A DNA stretch of 28,869 nt, taken from positions 1-28,869 of the IMG/VR virus record IMGVR_UViG_3300023115_000080; one strand, given 5' to 3'. Under the pieces are notes generated by a model. It was not told where the DNA came from. It was given only the letters and a program-made list of their open reading frames with translations, and searched no databases. The position numbers were made by a program, and so were the translations under genes. Positions 14,064 to 21,731 of this stretch are shown one piece after another. Source of the DNA: a virus. The stretch's first letter is position 1. Every line of letters starts with the position of its first letter.

Positions 14064-15097
14064 TACTCTACTTCACACGCTTCTCTGTAAATACTCTGAA
14101 AGATATTTTTAATTCGATCTTTGTCAAGAGATACCTCAGACTCTTCAATATATCTATTTAAGATTGTCATTGTGTTTTCATCTTCACTGATTTCAAAATC
14201 TTCACTCTCTTGAATTTCAAAATTTTCAATGATCTTTAAATCTTGAACTCCAACACTGTAAAGTTTATCGATGAACTTTTCAAAGTCTTTTGGTTTGGAC
14301 TTTTTACGAACAATGACCTTAACATTCTTGTTTTCATACTCTGTAGCATCAAACATTTGATGTGGAGTATCCTCATAGTAGATGTTATAAAACATCTTAT
14401 ATGGATTATTTACGGAAAAATGCTCTAGAGTTTCTGTATCGAAGATATGGAATCCACGAGTATCATTTACATCCGTCCAGAACATCTCATAAGGATTGCC
14501 TAGGTAGAAGATTCGTCCATCATTCGATCTAGTGTGATAGTGTCCCGAGTAGACACGCTCGAACTTCTCAAATAGTTTGCTCTCAGTACCGTGCTCCATG
14601 ACGAGCGATCGATTAACTCTAAATCCTTGGAGTTCCAAGTGCCCCATCGCACACCTGCAAACAGTCTTTTTAATAGTGTTGAGAGATAATTCTTCATTTT
14701 CTTGATTAATCCAGGGTAAAAATAAAATATCAAGCCCACCAATATTCACTTCTGTGGGCTTACTATAAGTTTTAATATTGGTATAAGTTTGAAGAAGCAA
14801 TTCTGGTGAATTCACTTCATTCGTGTTCTTGTAGTATGTGTCATGATTACCAACGATCATATGCACATCATACTCCTTCAAAGGATCAAAGACAACTCGC
14901 TTTGACCATTCAAGACTTTGATAATCAATCGACTTACGACTATCGAATGCATCACCCATGTGAATAACTGTAGTTACACCATGTTTTTTTAAAGCTGGAA
15001 AAAAGACATTTTTGTAAAACAGTTCAAAGTAATCATGGAGATGTTTTGATCCTTTGCGGGCACCGTAATGGGTATCCGTAATAATGGCAACCTTCAT
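14063..15097 (-). CDS. 47: Recombination nuclease subunit gp47 (Mre11/SbcD-like)
   Basis: Metal-dependent nuclease subunit that works with gp46 in DNA end processing. 344 residues (T4 gp47: 339). All phosphoesterase motifs are visible: DTHYG (Asp8, His10), HMGDAFDS (Asp49), VGNHDT (Asn84, His85), MGHLELQG (His153) and SGHYHTR (His186, His188). The C-terminal part is the gp46-interaction region, less conserved. The ATG overlaps the gp55 stop as ATGA, so it belongs to the gp55 unit. Confidence 0.96.
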   Translation of the reverse strand: MKVAIITDTHYGARKGSKHLHDYFELFYKNVFFPALKKHGVTTVIHMGDAFDSRKSIDYQSLEWSKRVVFDPLKEYDVHMIVGNHDTYYKNTNEVNSPELLLQTYTNIKTYSKPTEVNIGGLDILFLPWINQENEELSLNTIKKTVCRCAMGHLELQGFRVNRSLVMEHGTESKLFEKFERVYSGHYHTRSNDGRIFYLGNPYEMFWTDVNDTRGFHIFDTETLEHFSVNNPYKMFYNIYYEDTPHQMFDATEYENKNVKVIVRKKSKPKDFEKFIDKLYSVGVQDLKIIENFEIQESEDFEISEDENTMTILNRYIEESEVSLDKDRIKNIFQSIYREACEVE

Positions 15098-15609
15098 CGA
15101 GTCTTATATTGAATATTATCCTTAATCGTATTATAGTCGCTCATGCTGCCAGAAAGCAAGCTGTCATCAACCATCATAACTTCATCAAAACCAGTCTTCT
15201 CGATAATTTTAGTTTTGATTTCCAGTTGCTTTTTCTCTTTCTGAATGCGTCTCAAGAAGGCATAGTGAATAATTTGAGTGAAGTAAGCAAATGGGTTACT
15301 ACTCTTGTTTGGATCAAAATTATGAATATATTGAATACAATTTTCAATACCATCAGAAATCATGTCATCTCGGAACATATAGTTCACGAAATTCGGTTTG
15401 TAAGAAAGGTGAGTGGCAATCTTGAGGAAACACTCTCCAAGATAATTTGGGATGGTTGGTTTGCCTTCCCAATGCTTCGCCCTATCTTCCCTAGTGGGTT
15501 CTCTACCGTTGAGCTCTAAGAAACTTTTTTCTACTTTTGATCTATAGACGATCAGTGCTTCTAGAAGTTCTTTGTTATTGACGTAATGTTCTGATTTCTT
15601 TTTAGGCAT
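15094..15609 (-). CDS. 55: Late sigma factor gp55
   Basis: Small sigma-like factor that directs host RNA polymerase to late promoters. With ATG 15609 it is 171 residues (T4 gp55: 185); the in-frame TTG at 15624 is less likely. The stretch NYLGECFLKIATHLSYKPNFVNYMFRDDMISDGIENCIQYIHNFDP, then NPFAYFTQIIHYAFLRRIQKEKKQ, is the sigma region 2 homology that binds polymerase and the late octamer. Acting sites are the NATAAATA boxes annotated here. It is preceded by a strong sigma70-like promoter, so gp55 is made before late genes, as expected. Confidence 0.95.
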   Translation of the reverse strand: MPKKKSEHYVNNKELLEALIVYRSKVEKSFLELNGREPTREDRAKHWEGKPTIPNYLGECFLKIATHLSYKPNFVNYMFRDDMISDGIENCIQYIHNFDPNKSSNPFAYFTQIIHYAFLRRIQKEKKQLEIKTKIIEKTGFDEVMMVDDSLLSGSMSDYNTIKDNIQYKTR

Positions 15610-15644
15610 GACATTGTTATTCAATTAAAAAATGTTATGTATAT

Positions 15645-15672
15645 ATTATACCATATTTTGAAAGCTTGACAA
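15645..15672 (-). promoter_or_regulatory. Sigma70-like promoter of the gp55-gp47-gp46 unit
   Basis: Minus strand -35 TTGTCA (15667-15672), 16-base spacer, -10 TATAAT (15645-15650), 35 bases before the gp55 ATG. One of the best promoter matches in the window. Its -35 overlaps that of a plus-strand promoter-like sequence. Confidence 0.75.
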
Positions 15673-15694
15673 GTTATCAAAATCTCAGTAGAAT
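15666..15694 (+). promoter_or_regulatory. Plus-strand sigma70-like promoter (possible antisense transcription)
   Basis: TTGACA (15666-15671), 17-base spacer, TAGAAT (15689-15694): a near-consensus promoter facing right, against all genes. No plus-strand gene starts nearby. If active it would make RNA antisense to the Sm-like-looking gene and possibly uvsW. It may instead be a by-product of the palindromic -35 shared with the gp55 promoter. Confidence 0.45.
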
Positions 15695-15724
15695 ACCTTT
15701 GTTAGGGTTAAAGATCAATAATAG

Positions 15725-16141
15725 CTAGCTTTCTTTGATACCCTTATAGATTCTTTCCAAGAACTTTCTTGCTTTATCTACTGAAGTTACATATCCCATT
15801 TTATCAGATATCTTTACTTTATTGGGTTCAGAGGTAATGTCATCATTATCTTCTTCCTCATCTTCTTCTAAGTATTTTTCATAAAAACTTATAATTTTTT
15901 TATCACTTACTTCACTCATTGTGATAATCTTATCAAGTTTCAAAACATAAAGATCATCGGTAGGAATATCCATCCAGGGTTTTACCTTCACATAAATTCC
16001 ATGAGGACTTTCCAATACTTTCATAATTACTGGATTTTGAAGTAGAAGAATAGGGTCGCCATCATTTTCATCAATGCTCATGAGAGCAAAGATTTCTTCT
16101 CCAGAAATTAATTTAATTGCTGCGTGGAATTCATCTCCCAT
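15725..16141 (-). CDS. Possible Sm-like small protein (paralogue of the 684-971 gene)
   Basis: 138 residues, function unknown. The first 60 residues (HAAIKLISGEEIFALMSI, ILLLQNPVIMKVL, VKPWMDIP) form a pattern of short strands, followed by KLDKIITMSEVSDKKIISFYEKYL. After an acidic run (EEDEEEDNDD, about 93-102) a basic helical tail follows. The strand order is shared with the 95-residue protein at 684-971. The ATG overlaps the uvsW stop (TAATG), so it is the last gene of the uvsW unit. RNA binding would fit an Sm-like fold but is only a guess. Confidence 0.7.
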   Translation of the reverse strand: MGDEFHAAIKLISGEEIFALMSIDENDGDPILLLQNPVIMKVLESPHGIYVKVKPWMDIPTDDLYVLKLDKIITMSEVSDKKIISFYEKYLEEDEEEDNDDITSEPNKVKISDKMGYVTSVDKARKFLERIYKGIKES

Positions 16142-17607
16142 TAGTTTTTAAGCGAAATGTTGACAATATCGTAATTAAAGTTTTCTTCGTTATAAACTTT
16201 AATTCTTTCTATTAGATGATTAAGTGTATAATTTTTCCTGGACTTGTAACTGATGTCGTCAGCGATATCATAAAGAGTTGCCTTTGTTTTGTTATTGCCT
16301 TTTCTAAGGACTCTTCCGATACTTTGTAGGTTTCTAATTCTAGATTTTGAAGGAGAGGCAAAAATGACATTATGAAGATTTTTAATATTAATTCCAGTAG
16401 AGAATGTGCCGTATGAAGCAACGATAATTGCGTTATTTTCCTTCTCAGTAATCTCCCTTACCTTTTCTCTATCTTCTGTTGCTACACCACCATGAACAAA
16501 AAATACATGACGATCAGCGGTCAATTTGCTACTATTTATTAATTCGTAAAGTGGTTGTCCATGCCCTTCAACACGGGAAAATAATATGAGCGTATTACCT
16601 TTAAGATCAAGGGCAAGGTTACGTATAAACTTGTTGCGTCGTTCATGGTTAATAATGTACTGGACTTCTTCTTCAAAGTTTTCAAACTTATGTGCGGGGT
16701 GTTTCAATAGAAGCACGTTGATATCTAACTTGGCAACATGCCCCTTCTTCATCAGTTCTTCTGTTCTGATGATTTTGTAGGAGGGACCGAATAATCCCTC
16801 CAATACCCATTTATGAGTTTGAGTTCCATCAAGAGTGCCTGTAAAACCAAATCTGTATTTCGCATCAGAAAGTTTTCCCATTATAGATATTAAAGACTTA
16901 GACTTAAACTGGTGTGCCTCATCTCCAACAACCACATTAAATCTTGAAAAGTATTTACGAGGAAGTTTGTAGATGGACTGCCAGGTCGTGATAATGACCT
17001 GTGAATCGGTCTCTCTTTCCTTTCCCGCATATATCTTGTGGCAAAATGAACCTACATCCCAGCCGTAATCTGCAAAGTCTTTATACATTTGCTCTACAAG
17101 CGAAGTCGTCGGAACGACTATCAGAATATTTTGTCCTTTCTCAACGTAATATCGGACAAGACAATATATCATCAACGACTTTCCAGAAGCAGTTGGAGAT
17201 ATCAGCAACTTTCTATTATGTCTTAAAGCGTCGTATACTCCCTCTACTTGATATTCCCGGGGAGAATACTTGCAAATAGAATTCATATAATCTTTCACAC
17301 CTTCCTTTGAGATAAAATCATTGACCTCAAATGGAAGACCATAAAATTTATTATTTGTAAATTCGTAAGTGTAACCGTGATCGTCACAAAACTTTGTTAC
17401 CTTATCTAATAACCCAACGTATATCTCTCCAGTTTGGGTATTAAATAAACGAATTTTTCCGTCCCAGTACTTATTTCGGTACTGAGGCATAAACTTTGCA
17501 CCTGGTACATCAAAGGTAAATTGGTCTGCCAGTTCATAGAAGACGTGTGGTTCTGCCTTTACCTGTAGATATACTTCATTCTTTTTTGATATAATCAAAT
17601 GAGACAT
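16141..17607 (-). CDS. uvsW: DNA/RNA helicase UvsW
   Basis: Superfamily 2 helicase that remodels branched DNA and R-loops and helps switch T4-type phages from origin to recombination-dependent replication. 488 residues (T4: 503). An N-terminal DNA-binding domain of about 110 residues precedes the helicase core: motif I SPTASGKS (137-144), motif II DEAH (229-232), motif III TGT (256-258), motif VI QSIGRVLRKG (428-437). A late octamer sits 24 bases before the ATG, which agrees with the late expression of uvsW in T4. Confidence 0.96.
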   Translation of the reverse strand: MSHLIISKKNEVYLQVKAEPHVFYELADQFTFDVPGAKFMPQYRNKYWDGKIRLFNTQTGEIYVGLLDKVTKFCDDHGYTYEFTNNKFYGLPFEVNDFISKEGVKDYMNSICKYSPREYQVEGVYDALRHNRKLLISPTASGKSLMIYCLVRYYVEKGQNILIVVPTTSLVEQMYKDFADYGWDVGSFCHKIYAGKERETDSQVIITTWQSIYKLPRKYFSRFNVVVGDEAHQFKSKSLISIMGKLSDAKYRFGFTGTLDGTQTHKWVLEGLFGPSYKIIRTEELMKKGHVAKLDINVLLLKHPAHKFENFEEEVQYIINHERRNKFIRNLALDLKGNTLILFSRVEGHGQPLYELINSSKLTADRHVFFVHGGVATEDREKVREITEKENNAIIVASYGTFSTGINIKNLHNVIFASPSKSRIRNLQSIGRVLRKGNNKTKATLYDIADDISYKSRKNYTLNHLIERIKVYNEENFNYDIVNISLKN

Positions 17608-17630
17608 AACCCATAAGTATCACCTATGGA

Positions 17631-17638
17631 TATTTATT
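17631..17638 (-). promoter_or_regulatory. Late promoter of uvsW
   Basis: Minus strand AATAAATA overlapping the stop codon of the 71-aa gene, 24 bases before the uvsW ATG. Confidence 0.6.
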
Positions 17639-17849
17639 CTTTGACTTTAAACGTATATTCTAATATCAATCTTTCTAGAAAATCTTTCAGACCTTCTAAT
17701 CTTTCTTTTTTATCTGGACAAGAAACCCAATTTTGAAGATGGAGATTTATTGATTCGTGAATCTGCCTCACATCTTCAATTCCCATGTCCATTGATACGA
17801 ATGGTATATTTTCATCAAAATCTTTTTCGTAAAGATAATCTTCATCCAT
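17634..17849 (-). CDS. Small unknown protein between uvsY and uvsW
   Basis: 71 residues, not recognised. Acidic N-terminus (MDEDYLYEKDFDENIPF) followed by helical segments (EDVRQIHESINLHLQNW and EGLKDFLERLILEYTF). The ATG overlaps the uvsY stop (TAATG), so it is translated with UvsY. T4 has a small gene, uvsY.-2/-1 type, near uvsY, but no similarity is evident by eye. An acidic helical partner of UvsY or UvsW is possible from position only. Confidence 0.65.
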   Translation of the reverse strand: MDEDYLYEKDFDENIPFVSMDMGIEDVRQIHESINLHLQNWVSCPDKKERLEGLKDFLERLILEYTFKVKE

Positions 17850-18280
17850 TAGTTAAAACCTGCTTGGAAACGATGCCACTCTATGGCATTCTTGATTTGA
17901 AAAGTTCTATTAGAAATCGTTTTAATAACTTCTTCAAGAAACTTTAGCATGATGTCGTAGTATCTAATTTTTAAGTCAATTTTATTCAGTTTCTCATCGG
18001 CATCCATATGCCTTTGTATTGCCTCTTTGTCCCTAACCTTGTATGGAAAGGGGTCTTCAACATAAACCTCTGCTGGTGCCTTTCCTGTGTAGTAATTGTA
18101 ACGTTCTAGTTTAATTCTACTATAAGTTTCCCTTGCTTTTTCGCGCAATAAAGTGATTGTATTATAAAGAGTATAATATTTTGCATGTAGTTGGGGAATT
18201 TTTAAAGATTCATCATGCAAATTGTCAGGATCAATGAAAGAGTCTCTCTGCCACATCTCCTGAATCTCATCAAGATTCAT
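17849..18280 (-). CDS. uvsY: Recombination mediator UvsY
   Basis: Loads UvsX recombinase onto gp32-coated single-stranded DNA. 143 residues (T4: 137). The N-terminus MNLDEIQEMWQRDSFIDPDNL corresponds to T4 RLEDLQEELKKDVFIDSTKL, the middle has ERYNYYTGKAPAE where T4 has RLDYYSGRG, and the C-terminal helix ends KNAIEWHRFQAG where T4 has KHIQDMRAFEAG. The ATG overlaps the stop of the tube-fold gene as ATGA. uvsX is not in the window. Confidence 0.93.
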   Translation of the reverse strand: MNLDEIQEMWQRDSFIDPDNLHDESLKIPQLHAKYYTLYNTITLLREKARETYSRIKLERYNYYTGKAPAEVYVEDPFPYKVRDKEAIQRHMDADEKLNKIDLKIRYYDIMLKFLEEVIKTISNRTFQIKNAIEWHRFQAGFN

Positions 18281-18822
18281 AAGGGATTTCCGTCGGTTCC
18301 TAAGATATTATACACAGTATACTTGAAAGTCACATCAGCTGTAAAGTAGTTGATGTCGGTATCAGAAGATTCAAATTCCAATGAAGAAAGGGAAATTGGA
18401 AAAAGATCTTTAAATTTAACTAAAGCAGTATCTCTGTAATTGCTATTGAGAATCCTTAGTGTTCCGTCACTAAATGCTTCTTTTTCATCTCTTAGACCAT
18501 CTTCATTTGTTGTAAAATCTGCAAATTGTTGAGCAGTTTCTGGGAAACCAAGACCAGTTAGCCAATTATGAATGGTCATATAATTTTCCATACTCTCATC
18601 AACATAAAACCTTAGATTGAAGTCACCATAAATTAACTTCTCTCCAGGAACATCAATATCTTTAAGATATGATGGTTGAATTGCAGTTCCGAGAGTTATC
18701 TCTGGTAATCTAGCAGATGTTACAAAAAAAGAAACTTTTTGGTATTTTGCCAGAGTAAATCTAAACCCAACTGGCGAAAGAAAATTTCTATTCTGTATTT
18801 GATTATCAAAAGCAGATGCCAT
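18277..18822 (-). CDS. Tail-tube-fold protein, possibly tail completion protein gp3
   Basis: 181 residues. Two regions parallel gp19 of this window: SFFVTSARLPEITLG...VPGEKLIYGDFNLRFYVDES next to gp19's FLVKAAALPASNITP...RTFDTWTITVINDTD, and VKFKDLFPISLSSLEF...FTADVTFKYTVY next to gp19's YKFYDIFPTNISQIDL...FTVEMQVHW. This is the tail-tube fold. In T4-like cyanophages a gene at this place, after gp23, has been annotated as gp3 (tail terminator); a second tube paralogue or a baseplate tube protein are alternatives. It lies between a small unknown gene and uvsY, with an ATGA overlap into uvsY. Confidence 0.7.
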   Translation of the reverse strand: MASAFDNQIQNRNFLSPVGFRFTLAKYQKVSFFVTSARLPEITLGTAIQPSYLKDIDVPGEKLIYGDFNLRFYVDESMENYMTIHNWLTGLGFPETAQQFADFTTNEDGLRDEKEAFSDGTLRILNSNYRDTALVKFKDLFPISLSSLEFESSDTDINYFTADVTFKYTVYNILGTDGNPL

Positions 18823-18824
18823 GA

Positions 18825-18983
18825 TCAGTCACTAATGATGAGACTATACCACTCATCGCTCATACCACTGATAATTTTATCTGCACCTTCCTTATCTTGA
18901 GTATAACCCTCTTTGATGAGATGATCTACGACTCTCTCATAGTGCTCATGAATAACCTTTGCTTCTCTTGGAGTTGGTTTCAT
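18825..18983 (-). CDS. Small unknown protein after the gp23 terminator
   Basis: 52 residues from ATG 18983 (MKPTPREAKVIHEHYERVVDHL). An upstream extension to 19028 is rejected: it would start within the gp23 terminator. The protein is helical and soluble, ending DEWYSLIISD. It ends two bases before the tube-fold gene's ATG. Not recognised. Confidence 0.6.
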   Translation of the reverse strand: MKPTPREAKVIHEHYERVVDHLIKEGYTQDKEGADKIISGMSDEWYSLIISD

Positions 18984-19003
18984 CTTACTAATAGTTTTAT
19001 TTT

Positions 19004-19011
19004 TATTTAGA
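19004..19011 (-). promoter_or_regulatory. Possible late promoter after the gp23 terminator
   Basis: Minus strand TCTAAATA, one mismatch from TATAAATA, 21 bases before the ATG at 18983 and directly after the terminator T run. Placement fits the other late boxes; sequence match is weaker. Confidence 0.4.
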
Positions 19012-19038
19012 TAAAAAAAGAGGGGCATATGCCCCTCT
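19011..19038 (-). terminator. Rho-independent terminator of the capsid gene
   Basis: Minus strand AGAGGGGC, loop ATAT, GCCCCTCT, then a run of seven T: a perfect 8-bp stem. It lies 27 bases after the gp23 stop and is the strongest terminator in the window. Confidence 0.92.
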
Positions 19039-19064
19039 GAGTATGATCTTGTGAATCCGATGGA

Positions 19065-20483
19065 TCACATGAGGTTTTGAACCTTGACTCTTCTGTAGTA
19101 ACGGTTTCTGTTAACTGCCAGGCGTCCAAGGGACTCGGTGGTTCCTTCAGCGAATGGGTTGGCAACAAGACCATAACGGGTCTTAAAGCCAATTTTTGGC
19201 TGGAAGGTGTTCTCACCAACGGCACGAACCATTTGGAGAGGAACATATGGGCAATAGAACAGACCTGCGTCATAAGGTGAAGAACCCTTATAACCAACAA
19301 CGTAGTACTGGTCAGCAGCGAGGTTTGCAGAATAAGGATCGATATAAACACGATACTTACCTTGCAGAACACCAGCGAAGGTGTTACCAGTGTCATCAAC
19401 GTTGAGGTTAGCGTTGAGAGCAGGGGTGTAATCCAGAACACCTGCCATGGTGAGGGCGGAAGCAACGTCTGCAGAGCAGAGGATCATGTTGCCCTTCCCG
19501 CGACGAGTTCTCTGGGCGATTGCGTTTGCATCGCGCTCGATCTGGAAGATCAGACCCTTGAACTTCTCAACGGACCAACGACCGTTGCTGTCAACGTCGA
19601 GGTCGAAAGCACCTGCGGTAGCAACGTTGGTTTGAGCACCCGATTCAGCAACCTTATAAACGGTTCTGATGACTTCGCGGTTGATCTCAGCAAGAATCTC
19701 AGTGGAGAGAATGTTTGCGAGTTCCGCTTCAGCATTAAGACCGTGGATTGCCTTCAGGTCCTGAGCAAGCTCAAGGCTGTATTCTGCTTTCAGAGCTCTG
19801 CTCTTAGCAGTAACGGTGACCTTCTCGATCGAGAATGCCATCTGGTTGAATTCACCAGCAGTGCCGTCGCCAAGTGCTTCAGCATCTTCGGTGTCCATAC
19901 CACGACCAGTTGGGTATGTACCAGCAGCTTGTGAACCTTCTGGGTTCAGAGCAGCAGGGTTGAACGCCGAGATAGCAGCGGTAGTACCGAAACCAACAGT
20001 ACCGTTGGTGAGGTTGCCTTCGTTCTGGGTGTAACCAGCAGACTCAAGGTTGAAGTTGCTGTCCTGACCCGAGAAGGAGTTATCTGCTTCGTTGAAGAAT
20101 GCCTCAGTTCCGCTCTGGTTGGTGTAGCGGGAGCGCATTGCGAAGATCAGTCCAGTAGGACCGTTCATTGGCTGAACGCCAGCGAGGTCATAAGCGACCA
20201 AGTTTGGCATTGAACGTCTGATCAGGGAGATCAGAACAGGGTCGAAACCTGCGGTTGGGGATCCAGCACCTGCCGAGAAACCTGCGGTTGAACCAGATGA
20301 ACCGGTGCCATTGGTTGGTGCTTCTGAAAGGAACTCACGCTCTTCGCGGATTGCCTTTTCTTGGTTCTCCAGGAGAACTGCGGTAACCATTCTGCGATGG
20401 GAATCCTTAATAGGATCAAGACCATCATAGTCTAGAACTGGTGCCCACTTCTCCTGCAGATGCTCGGTATTGAACATTTGCAT
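19065..20483 (-). CDS. 23: Major capsid protein gp23
   Basis: Forms the hexamers of the head. 472 residues, shorter than T4 gp23 (521), as in cyanophages. The N-terminal piece (about 54 residues) should be removed by gp21: LSE at 52-54 followed by Ala fits the T4 cleavage rule (I/LxE). Conserved stretches include RSMPNLVAYDLAGVQPMNGPTGLIFAMRSRY and ALKAEYSLELAQDLKAIHGL. The first ATG (20483) is chosen over the third-codon ATG because AGAGGT lies nine bases before it. A weak late-type octamer lies 37 bases upstream. It is followed by a strong terminator. Confidence 0.97.
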   Translation of the reverse strand: MQMFNTEHLQEKWAPVLDYDGLDPIKDSHRRMVTAVLLENQEKAIREEREFLSEAPTNGTGSSGSTAGFSAGAGSPTAGFDPVLISLIRRSMPNLVAYDLAGVQPMNGPTGLIFAMRSRYTNQSGTEAFFNEADNSFSGQDSNFNLESAGYTQNEGNLTNGTVGFGTTAAISAFNPAALNPEGSQAAGTYPTGRGMDTEDAEALGDGTAGEFNQMAFSIEKVTVTAKSRALKAEYSLELAQDLKAIHGLNAEAELANILSTEILAEINREVIRTVYKVAESGAQTNVATAGAFDLDVDSNGRWSVEKFKGLIFQIERDANAIAQRTRRGKGNMILCSADVASALTMAGVLDYTPALNANLNVDDTGNTFAGVLQGKYRVYIDPYSANLAADQYYVVGYKGSSPYDAGLFYCPYVPLQMVRAVGENTFQPKIGFKTRYGLVANPFAEGTTESLGRLAVNRNRYYRRVKVQNLM

Positions 20484-20519
20484 TTGATTTTTACCTCTTT
20501 GGAAGTGTTATAGTTTGAT

Positions 20520-20527
20520 TTTTTATG
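20520..20527 (-). promoter_or_regulatory. Possible weak late promoter of gp23
   Basis: Minus strand CATAAAAA, one mismatch from NATAAATA, 37 bases before the gp23 ATG, the same distance as the gp22 box. In T4, gene 23 has its own late promoter. Low confidence on sequence. Confidence 0.3.
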
Positions 20528-20536
20528 ATAAAGAGA

Positions 20537-21685
20537 TCACTTTTTAGAAGCTCTGCCGAGTGTCTGTAGGTAGGCAGACATCATTGGAGAATATGATTCT
20601 TGAATCTGTTGCTCCTCGGTTTTTACCTCCTCAGAAACAGTTTCGGTTTTGCTTCTTTGAGTACCAGCATTAGTTGGGAAATATGATTCTCTCAACTTAA
20701 CTAGTTTCTCACGATAGTTAGCTTCACTATCAAACTCAACATTTTCTGCAAGAGAAGCGAGTTTATCCTTCTGCGAAAGTGCTAGACCTTCAGCTACCTC
20801 AGCGAAAATTACGTCTGAAGTGGATTCTGCTAATCTCTTATTAAGAGCAACGTTTCTTTGAATTTGCTCGTTGAGTTTAGTCTCCATTTCATCAAGCTTA
20901 TCTACCATATTCTCGATAACATCATATTTATCTTCAGGGATGGATACATAATGATCTTCAAAAAGACCCTTCATTCCAGCAAGGAATGATTCGGTCATTT
21001 CGGTCTTAAGACCGTGCTCAATTGCGAGAGTGTTCTCTGCGATCCACTCATCGGCAACATACTCTAGGTAAGCGTCAAGACGCTCAGTCAATTCTGACTT
21101 AATTGATTGAACTTCTTCAATCAGTGCTGCTTCGTATTGTGCTTCGATTTGCTCTTTTACTTCAGCAACCTTTGTCTTGATAGCAGTTTCAAAAATGGTA
21201 CGTGCTTTCTCTTGGAATTCCTCAGAAAGATCTTCACCAGTGAAGAGTGCTTGAACATCTTCTTCGACACTGTATTCTGCTTCAACCTCTTCGGTTTCTT
21301 CAGCGACCTCTTCGGTCTCTTCTTCAGCAACTACTTCGCCTTCTGCTACTTCTTCCTCTGCTACGATTTCCTCTTCAGCAGAATCAACGGTTTCAACAAC
21401 CTCTTCTTCTGCTTCTGATTCTTCTTTCATACCAGCAGGCATGGGATCAGCAGGCTTAGCGCCTTTGGTGACAACATCCTTAACTTGCTTAAGGGTTGCA
21501 CTAGGCTCCTTTAGTTTTGCCGAGTCGTCATCGACTTTGTAATTGTCTGGAGTAGGTCCGCCGAGATCTTCCCAACTCGCAGTTTGACCTGGGGTGTCCA
21601 GATCCAACTTTGGCATGGGATCGGCTGCCTTTGCTCCTTTGGTTACTACGTTTTCCATTTCTTGTAAATTGCTACCAACGGACAT
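20537..21685 (-). CDS. 22: Prohead scaffolding core protein gp22
   Basis: Main internal scaffold of the prohead, degraded by gp21 during maturation. 382 residues (T4: 269), longer than the T4 protein because of an N-terminal extension. Residues 88-143 are extremely acidic (Glu/Val/Ala runs), and the rest is helical coiled coil, as expected of a scaffold. Two near-identical blocks, VVTKGAKxADPMP at 13-25 and 71-83, mark an internal duplication. A possible gp21 site is LSE at 153-155. Late octamer upstream, gp23 downstream after 53 bases. Confidence 0.88.
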   Translation of the reverse strand: MSVGSNLQEMENVVTKGAKAADPMPKLDLDTPGQTASWEDLGGPTPDNYKVDDDSAKLKEPSATLKQVKDVVTKGAKPADPMPAGMKEESEAEEEVVETVDSAEEEIVAEEEVAEGEVVAEEETEEVAEETEEVEAEYSVEEDVQALFTGEDLSEEFQEKARTIFETAIKTKVAEVKEQIEAQYEAALIEEVQSIKSELTERLDAYLEYVADEWIAENTLAIEHGLKTEMTESFLAGMKGLFEDHYVSIPEDKYDVIENMVDKLDEMETKLNEQIQRNVALNKRLAESTSDVIFAEVAEGLALSQKDKLASLAENVEFDSEANYREKLVKLRESYFPTNAGTQRSKTETVSEEVKTEEQQIQESYSPMMSAYLQTLGRASKK

Positions 21686-21721
21686 TTGTTTTGTTAGATT
21701 TTTTTAAATATAATCTGTATT

Positions 21722-21729
21722 TATTTATA
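21722..21729 (-). promoter_or_regulatory. Late promoter of gp22
   Basis: Minus strand TATAAATA, an exact T4 late octamer, 37 bases before the gp22 ATG and just after the gp21 stop codon. Confidence 0.75.
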
Positions 21730-21731
21730 AA

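Noticed and set aside
21107-21459. Plus-strand Phe/Leu-rich frames opposite gp22
   Set aside because: They are the reverse reading of Glu/Ala/Val-rich gp22 codons, an artefact of composition.
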